NCBI GenBank assembly: GCA_009845995.1
Contig: VXYK01000044.1
Location: 1 to 33,243 of the forward strand
Origin: Acidimicrobiaceae bacterium
GTDB taxonomy: Bacteria > Actinomycetota > Acidimicrobiia > Acidimicrobiales > Aldehydirespiratoraceae
Reading direction: 5' to 3'
DNA: 33,243 nucleotides
The position numbers were made by a program, and so were the translations under genes. Every line of letters starts with the position of its first letter. Positions within the stretch are counted from its first letter, which is position 1. Shown here piece by piece: positions 15,519 to 22,272 of this stretch. The notes beneath the pieces were generated by a model, which saw only the letters and a program-made list of their open reading frames with translations, was not told the origin of the DNA and searched no databases.

Positions 15519-15693
15519 CGCTTTTGACCGCCCGCCGGCGGCTGGACCAGTGTCGAACGCATCCAGCGCCGAGTGAAACCACCACGATGATCACTATCGA
15601 AGCGACACTGAAGCTGTCGAAGATCCAAGCAACCAAGACCAAAGCGACGAGGACATCCGCCCCGATCAAGACAGATTTCAAGAGTTCAGACAT
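15511..15693 (-). CDS. tiny two-helix membrane protein (60 aa)
   Basis: Not recognised. Sequence MSELLKSVLIGADVLV, a hydrophobic helix to ~24 (LVALVLVAWIF), a short polar turn, a second helix ~29-43 (VASIVIIVVVSLGAG), then a basic tail (RHWSSRRRAVKSD). The ATG at 15693 has GGAGG about 10 nt upstream. It starts 47 nt after the acyl-CoA ligase stop and overlaps by 8 bp the paralogous 56-aa gene. The short soluble ends and basic C-terminus suggest both termini face the cytoplasm. Possible roles are a membrane anchor or accessory to transport; no direct evidence. Confidence 0.75.
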   Translation of the reverse strand: MSELLKSVLIGADVLVALVLVAWIFDSFSVASIVIIVVVSLGAGCVRHWSSRRRAVKSDA

Positions 15694-15740
15694 CGCCTTG
15701 CGCCCTCCGTGGTTCAGCTGATTCGGTGTCGCGACGCTGA

Positions 15741-17156
15741 TCAGCCTAGCTCATCACCCGAGATCGTGAGCCACCGCGCGAGGGCCGCGCGGTCGATTTT
15801 GCCGGAAGCCAGAACGGGCATTTCAGAGACGTGCTCCAGGCGTTCGGGGCAGGCGAAACTGGTCGTCCCCCGGCTTTTGAACCACTGTCGGCAGGCGTCC
15901 AAGTCGAAAGCCTCGTCAGCCACAACGAACGCGGCGACTCGTTCGCCCAGCCGGTCGTGCGGCTCCCCCAACACTGCGGCCGCGCTGACAGCAGGGTGAG
16001 CTTCAAGGTGGTTCTCGATGTCTATGGCGGAGATGTTCTCGCCGCCGCGGATGATCTGGTCGCCCAGACGGCCGGTGATGGTGAGCCAGCCGTCATCGAT
16101 CACGCCGAGGTCACCCGTACGGAACCAGCCGCCTTCGAATGCCCTGACGGTATCTGTCGGATCAAGGTAGCCGCGGCAGATCTCAGGCCCGGACACCCAC
16201 AACTCGCCATGGTCGTCGACCCGGATGCGAGTGTCGCCGAACGCCCGGCCGTCGGTATGGATCATCTGTTCGGCAGGATCGTCGAAGCGACTCGTCGTGA
16301 TGCTGGGAGCTTCGGTCGAGCCGTAAGTGCGCTTCACCACCGCGCCCAGCTCTTGGCCGGCCCGTTGAGCGAACGCCGGCGTCACTCCGGCTCCGCCGCA
16401 TGAAATGAGCCGCAGCGACGCCACCCGCTCGGGATCGAAAGCCGGGTCGTCCATCAGGTCGATGAAGAAGGTCGGCGGCCCTACCATCCAGGTCACCTGC
16501 TCGCGTTCGATGGATTGCAGCGCAACCGTGGGATTCCACCGCTCCATCAGCACGGCCTTGGCACCCAAGGCCGCGGGCACCAGCACACCGTGCAACAAAC
16601 CCGAGACATGTGCCAAAGGAGCAGGCATGAGCACACAATCGTGACTGGTCAGACCGTGAACCTCGGCGATTTGGCGGGTCTTGACAACAAGGCTGGCATG
16701 AGTGTGGACAGCACCCTTGGGCCTGCCGGTCGCGCCCGAGGTGAACATCACCAGAGCGTCGTCTGAGTCCCGGCCGTCAACCTCTGGCGCCTCGCCGCCG
16801 CTGAGATCTGCTATATCCAGCGCGCCCGGTTCATCAGCAAGAGCCGAACCGGCGTGAGAGACAAGCAGACTCGGGTGTGACTGGTCGATCAGATCGGCAA
16901 TCTGCGCCGCTCCCGCCCGTGGATGTACCGGCACGGCCACCGCCCCGACGCGCCAACACGCCCGGTAGAGGGCGATGGCATCGATCCCGGTGGGCATCTG
17001 AAACGCCACAAGGTCGCCATGGCCGACGCCTCGAGCGTTGAACGCTGCCGCGATGGCCAGTGCCTGATCGACTATCTGCGTGCTCGACACCCGCCGGCCG
17101 CCGGAAACGATCAGGTCATCGCGTTGGGGTGCCGCGCCGAACAAATCGATCAACAC
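15741..17156 (-). CDS. AMP-dependent acyl-CoA synthetase/ligase, ANL family (471 aa)
   Basis: Activates a carboxylic acid to an acyl-adenylate and then an acyl-CoA. Core motifs: P-loop TSGATGRPKG (about 139-148), TYGSTEAPS, TGDLG, hinge GRLGDQIIRGGEN, and the catalytic lysine in LASGKIDR near the C-terminus. It is slightly short for the family (500-550), mainly at the N-terminus. The frame is open to a TTG at 17177. However, GGAGG lies 8 nt before the GTG at 17156, and the upstream GGGGGAGG is part of that site, so I use 17156. It lies 52 nt after the second arylsulfatase and 47 nt before the small membrane proteins. It probably activates the acid released after desulfation (inference). Confidence 0.88.
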   Translation of the reverse strand: MLIDLFGAAPQRDDLIVSGGRRVSSTQIVDQALAIAAAFNARGVGHGDLVAFQMPTGIDAIALYRACWRVGAVAVPVHPRAGAAQIADLIDQSHPSLLVSHAGSALADEPGALDIADLSGGEAPEVDGRDSDDALVMFTSGATGRPKGAVHTHASLVVKTRQIAEVHGLTSHDCVLMPAPLAHVSGLLHGVLVPAALGAKAVLMERWNPTVALQSIEREQVTWMVGPPTFFIDLMDDPAFDPERVASLRLISCGGAGVTPAFAQRAGQELGAVVKRTYGSTEAPSITTSRFDDPAEQMIHTDGRAFGDTRIRVDDHGELWVSGPEICRGYLDPTDTVRAFEGGWFRTGDLGVIDDGWLTITGRLGDQIIRGGENISAIDIENHLEAHPAVSAAAVLGEPHDRLGERVAAFVVADEAFDLDACRQWFKSRGTTSFACPERLEHVSEMPVLASGKIDRAALARWLTISGDELG

Positions 17157-17208
17157 TTCCGAAGCCTCCCCCGGCAATCAGTGGGTTGCGAAGCCGCCGC
17201 GCCGCGGG

Positions 17209-19482
17209 TCACTGGTGGCGCATGATTTCTTCGAGGAGTTCGTTGAATGCGGGCATTTTGGGTCGGCCTGCGTCAAGCACCACCCGCACCAACGGCTCAA
17301 GGTGAAACGGAGGCGAATAGGCATCGTCCACCGGAAAAGGAGCGCTGTAACCCACCGTCAACCAACTGCCGTTGGTGCTTATGACCCGAGGGAGCGGCGC
17401 GGCGATGATGCCGCCGCCGATTTCTGAACCGTCTGCCAACAGTGTCACCTGGGTTGCGTCAGCAGCCGTATCGCCGAGCGCGACTCCGAGCACCGTGGCA
17501 TCTGTGGGGCGCGGCGCGCTGATCCGGTGGCGTCCCCTTCCCGGCGAGGCGATGAACACTGCGATCTCATCTTCAAGCGCGACCCACGACCACCCAGTGA
17601 TCCAGTTGCCCTGTTCGATGATCACGCCCTTGGCGTCGCCCAGTGGGCCGTCGAGTTCGGCCGCGGCGGTGAGCCCGCCATACAGCAACGGCCCGGAGTA
17701 CACCGCCACACGCTCGCCGACGTTGAGTTCGTAACGTCGGCGGTAACCGGCATAGGGCACGAACATGTGCACGAAACGCGCGGTTGCCGTGTCATCGATC
17801 GGCAGCACCTGGTTGCGTTCGGCTTCCGCCCACCACATATCGACCAGTTCCTGGAGTTTTTCGGGGTGCTCAGCGGCCAAATCGCGGCTCTCAGAGAAAT
17901 CAACGCTGGTGTCGTACAGAGCCCAGCTGTCCTGATGGAAATCCGCGCTGCCCTCGATCATCTCGCGTTCGTAGGGGTTCAGTTGGTTGACGTGATCGGT
18001 TACGACCTTCCAGCCCTGGTGATACATCGCCCGGTGTCCCCAGCATTCGTAGTACTGACTGGTGCGAACGTCGGGAGCGGCGGCATCGGCGATCGGATCT
18101 CGCAGTGACACGCCGTCGACACTCATTTGAGATACCCCGCGCACCTCCGCGGGTTGTGACACGCCGAGAAGGTCGAGCACGGTGGGCCACAAGTCGATGG
18201 CATGGCAGTACTGATCCCGGATCCCGCCCGGATCGTCAACGGCGGCGGGCCAGTGCAGGATCAACGGGTCTCTCACCCCGCCCTCGAAGGTGTAGCGCTT
18301 CCAACGTTTCAGCGGTGTGTTGCCTGCATGGGCCCAACCCCACGGGTAGTGGTTGTAACCCTGGTGACCACCGGCAGTGTCGATCTCATCGAGCAGCTGG
18401 GCAATTTCTTCGTAGCTGTCGTTGAGCTGTGCCATATGGTTGGTCGACCCGTGTGGGCCGCCTTCGCCCGATGCTCCGTTGTCGGAGATCAACAGGATCA
18501 TGGTGTTGTCGAGTTCTCCTGCGTATTCGAGCTCGTCGAGGATGCGGCCTACCTGGGCGTCGGTGTGAGTCAAGAAGGCGGCAAACACCTCCTGCAGCCG
18601 TGCATAGAGCCGTTTTTCGTCTGGGGGGAGCGTGTCCCATTCGGCCACCCAACTGGGCCGGGTCGGCAACTCCACATCTTCAGGGACTATCCCGAGTTCC
18701 TTCTGACGTTTCAGGGTGCGCTCGGCGATGACATCCCAGCCCTCGTCGAAACAACCGGCGTAGGCGTCGATCCACTCGGCAGGCACCTGATGAGGTGAAT
18801 GCGGAGCACCCGTCGCCCAGTACATCATGAACGGCCGGTCAGGCTGATGGATCCGAAGTTGACGAATGTTGGCTACGGCTTCATCGGCGATGTCTTCGCT
18901 GAAGTGATAGCCCTCCTCGGGAGTGCGAGGCGGACTTACGTAAGACTGGTCACGCACCAGATCGGGGGTCCACTGGTTGTCCTCACCGCCCAGGAATCCG
19001 TAGTAGCGATCAAATCCGACACCGGTCGGCCAGGTATGAAACGGGCCGGCGGGGCCGCGGTGGTCGCGCGGGCTCAGATGCCATTTGCCGATCGCCCACG
19101 TCACCCAGCCCTCTTCGCGCAGAACCGCAGGCAGGGTCGCGGCACTGGTGGGTATGACCCCGGTGTAGGCGGGGAACGGCAGCGGCATGTCAGGCAGCAT
19201 CCCCATGCCGACACGATGGTGATTGCGTCCCGTCAACGCGCTGGCCCGGGTCGGAGAACACACCGCGGTGGTATGGAAATTGGTGAAGCGCAGACCCCGT
19301 TCGGCGAGGCGGTCGATGTTGGGCGTGTCGATCGGTGATCCGTAGCAACCGAGCTGACCGAAACCGCAGTCATCGAGCACGATCATGATCACGTTGGGTG
19401 CACCGCGACGGTACGGATCAGCAGGCCGCGGCATCCTCGACTCGTTCAGCGTCAATCCGATTTGTGTGTCTGTATCGCTCAT
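17209..19482 (-). CDS. type I arylsulfatase, long AtsA-like form (757 aa)
   Basis: Sulfate-ester hydrolase. Metal residues Asp37-Asp38 lie in IVLDDCGFGQLGCYG. The cysteine to be converted to formylglycine is Cys75 in CSPTR, followed by TGRNHHRVGMG, KWHLSP, a histidine in GAPHSPHQ, DNGASGEGG, and lysine in LKRWKRY. The C-terminal ~150 residues form a beta-rich tail (ITGWSWVALEDEIAVFI, GYSAPFPVDDAYSPPF) as in mycobacterial AtsA. It is clearly homologous to the sulfatase at 1281-3569, sharing gene length and motif order. The ATG at 19482 is taken although no strong ribosome-binding site precedes it; 27 nt separate it from the upstream gene. No signal peptide is seen. It sits in an operon with acyl-CoA ligase and dehydrogenase genes. 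Substrate unknown. Confidence 0.93.
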   Translation of the reverse strand: MSDTDTQIGLTLNESRMPRPADPYRRGAPNVIMIVLDDCGFGQLGCYGSPIDTPNIDRLAERGLRFTNFHTTAVCSPTRASALTGRNHHRVGMGMLPDMPLPFPAYTGVIPTSAATLPAVLREEGWVTWAIGKWHLSPRDHRGPAGPFHTWPTGVGFDRYYGFLGGEDNQWTPDLVRDQSYVSPPRTPEEGYHFSEDIADEAVANIRQLRIHQPDRPFMMYWATGAPHSPHQVPAEWIDAYAGCFDEGWDVIAERTLKRQKELGIVPEDVELPTRPSWVAEWDTLPPDEKRLYARLQEVFAAFLTHTDAQVGRILDELEYAGELDNTMILLISDNGASGEGGPHGSTNHMAQLNDSYEEIAQLLDEIDTAGGHQGYNHYPWGWAHAGNTPLKRWKRYTFEGGVRDPLILHWPAAVDDPGGIRDQYCHAIDLWPTVLDLLGVSQPAEVRGVSQMSVDGVSLRDPIADAAAPDVRTSQYYECWGHRAMYHQGWKVVTDHVNQLNPYEREMIEGSADFHQDSWALYDTSVDFSESRDLAAEHPEKLQELVDMWWAEAERNQVLPIDDTATARFVHMFVPYAGYRRRYELNVGERVAVYSGPLLYGGLTAAAELDGPLGDAKGVIIEQGNWITGWSWVALEDEIAVFIASPGRGRHRISAPRPTDATVLGVALGDTAADATQVTLLADGSEIGGGIIAAPLPRVISTNGSWLTVGYSAPFPVDDAYSPPFHLEPLVRVVLDAGRPKMPAFNELLEEIMRHQ

Positions 19483-19509
19483 GGGTGATGTCCAGGTATC
19501 GGTAGGGGT

Positions 19510-20973
19510 TCAGGTTTTGTAGCGCTTCCGGCGTGCGTAGCGCCACATGTGTTCGAGCGCGGTGACAGCTTCGTCCGCTGATCCATGACAGAAGCGCCCG
19601 CTGGCACGCACTGCGGCTGGACCCGCGTTCTGCGGGTTCGTGACCGACAACTCGGTGGCCGTGATCACCGGTTTGTCTGTTGCACGGCTTGCCGTGTCAG
19701 CGGCTTGCGCGAAACGGGTGTCCTGGCGCCGGTGATATTCGACGACACGCTCCAACCCGTACTCGGGGTAATAACGACCGGCCTGCTGCAGGGCTGCAGT
19801 GTTCGACTGGATCCCGAGCCCCAGGTAAATCACGGCATCTACCTGCCCATGAGCAGCGATGATCGGCAGCAGTTCAGGGATCGTGTCACGGGTCTCGCCG
19901 CCAGCGAGATCGACCGGGTTGGCACGGCTCCAACGGGGCGGCACCCGCTTGTCGATCTCGGCAAACAGATCGGCCGGGAGATCGATCAGCTCCAACTCGC
20001 TGGCCTCGACCGCGTCGGCGGTCACAACGCCCCAACCCCCGGCGGTGCCGAACACCAGAGTTCGGGGCCCTTTGGGCAACGGCTGAGTGGCGAACGTCGC
20101 CGCGACCCGGTATGCCTCCGGGACGCCGGCGGCCACGGTCACGCCCGCTTCACGCAGTGCCTCATCGGTGGAGTCGCCTCCTGCCGCTGATCCGGTGTGA
20201 ACAGCTACAGCGTCGGCGCCGCGCGTACTACGCCCGCCCCGTACCAGAACGACAGGCTTCTCCGCGCAGACGTCGGCAAGCCGCTCAACGGTGTCGGGAG
20301 CGATGTCTTCGATGTAACCGAGCCCCACACTCGTGGCGGCGTCGGAAACGAACCACTCCATAAAGTCGGCCACACCCACTTGAGCACTGTTGCCGACTGA
20401 AATTGCGCGGCTGATCCCCACCGAAGACTGGCGCGCCAGATTGGCGAACGCAGACACGAACCCACCTGACTGGCTGGCGATTCCGATCGATCCGGTGGGA
20501 GGCATCGGCGCCACGATCTGAGCGCACAGGTCAACCGGCGTGGAGATCAACCCCTGGCCGTTGGGTCCGGCCAAAAGGATTCCAAGGTCGTCGGCGAGCG
20601 CGGCCAGTTCTTCTTGGAGCCGTCGCCCGTCAGCTCCAGTCTCCGCATAACCCGCCGGGGTGCAGAAAGCAGCGGTGATCCCGCGATCCGCGGCTTGACG
20701 CAGAACCTCAGCTGAGGCTGCGGCGGGGACACACAAGAAAACTAGGTCGAGGTCGGCGTCGGGCACTTCGGCCACGGAACGGTAGGTTCGCTCGCCGAGC
20801 ACGTCGACCTCTTCAAGATTGGTGCCATACAGGGCCCCGCGGTAACCGCAGGCTCTGATGTTGTGATAGGCCACGAAGCCGAACTTGCCGGGATGACTCG
20901 CAACCCCTGCCACCACGATTCCCCGCGGCTCAAAAAGTGCCCGAAATCGCTCGTGGGGTTGAGGTCTGGTCAT
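19510..20973 (-). CDS. NDP-forming acyl-CoA synthetase alpha-type subunit, no ATP-grasp domain (487 aa)
   Basis: Resembles the CoA-binding plus succinyl-CoA-ligase-like part of ADP-forming acyl-CoA synthetases. The N-terminal Rossmann CoA-binding domain (FEPRGIVVAGVASHPGKFG) is followed by SVAEVPDADLDLVFLCVP, GPNGQGLIS, and SQSGGFVSAFANLARQ. The motif AVHTGSAAGGD carries the candidate phospho-histidine, His259 from this start. The ATP-grasp domain that usually completes the enzyme is missing, so it needs a partner subunit elsewhere or has another role. GPNGQG replaces the more usual GPNC. The start is uncertain: ATG 20973 (used) or GTG 20988, neither with a clear ribosome-binding site. It lies between an acyl-CoA dehydrogenase and a sulfatase in one operon. 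Confidence 0.78.
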   Translation of the reverse strand: MTRPQPHERFRALFEPRGIVVAGVASHPGKFGFVAYHNIRACGYRGALYGTNLEEVDVLGERTYRSVAEVPDADLDLVFLCVPAAASAEVLRQAADRGITAAFCTPAGYAETGADGRRLQEELAALADDLGILLAGPNGQGLISTPVDLCAQIVAPMPPTGSIGIASQSGGFVSAFANLARQSSVGISRAISVGNSAQVGVADFMEWFVSDAATSVGLGYIEDIAPDTVERLADVCAEKPVVLVRGGRSTRGADAVAVHTGSAAGGDSTDEALREAGVTVAAGVPEAYRVAATFATQPLPKGPRTLVFGTAGGWGVVTADAVEASELELIDLPADLFAEIDKRVPPRWSRANPVDLAGGETRDTIPELLPIIAAHGQVDAVIYLGLGIQSNTAALQQAGRYYPEYGLERVVEYHRRQDTRFAQAADTASRATDKPVITATELSVTNPQNAGPAAVRASGRFCHGSADEAVTALEHMWRYARRKRYKT

Positions 20974-21003
20974 AAGACGTTGTGGCACGGCTGATCTGGG
21001 CCG

Positions 21004-22188
21004 TCACTCGATCGCGTGGCGTTCGCGGAGTTTGCGGGCGATAACCATCTTTTGGATCTCGCTGGTGCCCTCACCGATGATCATCAGCGGCGAGTCCCGG
21101 AAGTAGCGCTCCACGTCGTACTCCTGGGTGTATCCGTTGCCGCCGTGGATACGAAGAGCGTCCGTGCAGATCTCGAACGCTGCTTCGGAAGCGAACAGTT
21201 TCGCCATGCCCGCCTCAAGGTCGATTCGCTCGCCCAGGTCGTATTTCTCGGCGGCGTCGTAGGTCATCAGACGAGCTGCTTGCAGTTTCGTGGCCATCTC
21301 GGCGAGCTTGAACGAGATGGCCTGGTGCTCGAAGATCGGCTTGCCGAACGTCTCACGTTCCTGGCTGTACTTCATCGCTGCGTCGAAAGCTGCTTGGCCG
21401 ACCCCGACGGCGCGTGCGGCGATGTTGATCCGCCCCAGTTCCAGAGCCGACAGAGCGTAGCGAAGCCCGTTGCCCATACCCTCGGGGCCGCCGAGCAGGT
21501 TGGCGTCGGGAACACGCTGGTCGACATAGCTCATCTCGACCGTCTCCAGGCCCTTGTAACCCAGCTTGCGGATGTGTTTCGAAGTGCGGATCCCCTCGAA
21601 TTCGCTACCCGGCTCCTTCTCGACGATGAAGCAGGTCACACGATCGTCGGGGGTGCGGGCGAGCAGCATGACCAGCGAAGCCCGTTCACCGTTCGTCACC
21701 CACATTTTCGTGCCGTTGATGATCCACTCGTCGCCGTCTTTGGTGGCTTTACAGCGAAGGGCGCCGGCATCGCTGCCGCTGTCCGGCTCCGAGAGGGAGA
21801 AGGCTGCCCGATATTGGCCGTCGACCATCTTGGGAAGGTGTTTATCGCGCTGTTCGGGCGTTCCGTACCGTTCGATCATGACCGAAGCGATCTTGTGGGT
21901 GTTGAGGATTCCCGAGAGGCTCATCCAACCGCGGCTGAGTTCTTCGATCAAACGGGCGTAGGTCTTCCCGCCGAGTCCGAGACCTCCGTACTCGTGAGGG
22001 ATGGTCGCGCCGAAAAGACCGAACTCACACATCTGGTCGAACATCTCCTGAGGGAACTCATCGGCGTGTTCGAGTTCGCTCGCGCGCGGGACCACGTCAC
22101 GGTCGATCCAAGTGGCGACCACCGAGACGAGCTCATCAGCAATCTCTTGGTCGGCCCTGTTGTTGTCGGCACGGTTTGAACTGGTCAT
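21004..22188 (-). CDS. acyl-CoA dehydrogenase, classical homotetramer type (394 aa)
   Basis: FAD-dependent acyl-CoA alpha,beta-dehydrogenation. It has full ACAD features: YGGLGLGG, AFSLSEPDSGSDAGAL, NGTKMWVTNGERA, RETFGKPIFEHQAISF, and RIHGGNGYTQEYDVERYFRDSPLMIIGEGTSEIQ. In the last, Glu373 (GEGT) is the expected catalytic base. Unlike the dehydrogenase pair at 11650-13983, this one should work alone. The ATG at 22188 has AGGAGA 9 nt upstream. It is the first gene of an apparent operon running down to 15348, with the next start 30 nt (or 15 nt) after its stop. A long perfect inverted repeat lies 34-69 nt upstream of its start. Confidence 0.92.
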   Translation of the reverse strand: MTSSNRADNNRADQEIADELVSVVATWIDRDVVPRASELEHADEFPQEMFDQMCEFGLFGATIPHEYGGLGLGGKTYARLIEELSRGWMSLSGILNTHKIASVMIERYGTPEQRDKHLPKMVDGQYRAAFSLSEPDSGSDAGALRCKATKDGDEWIINGTKMWVTNGERASLVMLLARTPDDRVTCFIVEKEPGSEFEGIRTSKHIRKLGYKGLETVEMSYVDQRVPDANLLGGPEGMGNGLRYALSALELGRINIAARAVGVGQAAFDAAMKYSQERETFGKPIFEHQAISFKLAEMATKLQAARLMTYDAAEKYDLGERIDLEAGMAKLFASEAAFEICTDALRIHGGNGYTQEYDVERYFRDSPLMIIGEGTSEIQKMVIARKLRERHAIE

Positions 22189-22221
22189 GTCGGGCTGTCT
22201 CCTGTGAAACGATCGCGCGAC

Positions 22222-22257
22222 ACCAACCTAGAACAGTTCGCACTGTTCTAGGTTGGT
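22222..22257. terminator. perfect 16-bp inverted repeat: terminator or operator
   Basis: ACCAACCTAGAACAGT (22222-22237) and its exact reverse complement (22242-22257) flank a 4-base loop. It lies 15 nt past the stop of the 5'-nucleotidase-like gene and 34 nt before the acyl-CoA dehydrogenase start, both on the minus strand. The long stem fits a terminator, but no T-run follows. The inner TAGAAC/GTTCTA halves also resemble TetR-type operators in actinobacterial acyl-CoA genes. Both readings are possible. Confidence 0.6.
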
Positions 22258-22272
22258 CGAGCGTTGGGAGAA

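Noticed and set aside
21016..22179. 387-codon open frame on the plus strand
   Set aside because: It mirrors nearly the whole acyl-CoA dehydrogenase on the other strand; the dehydrogenase has all family motifs.
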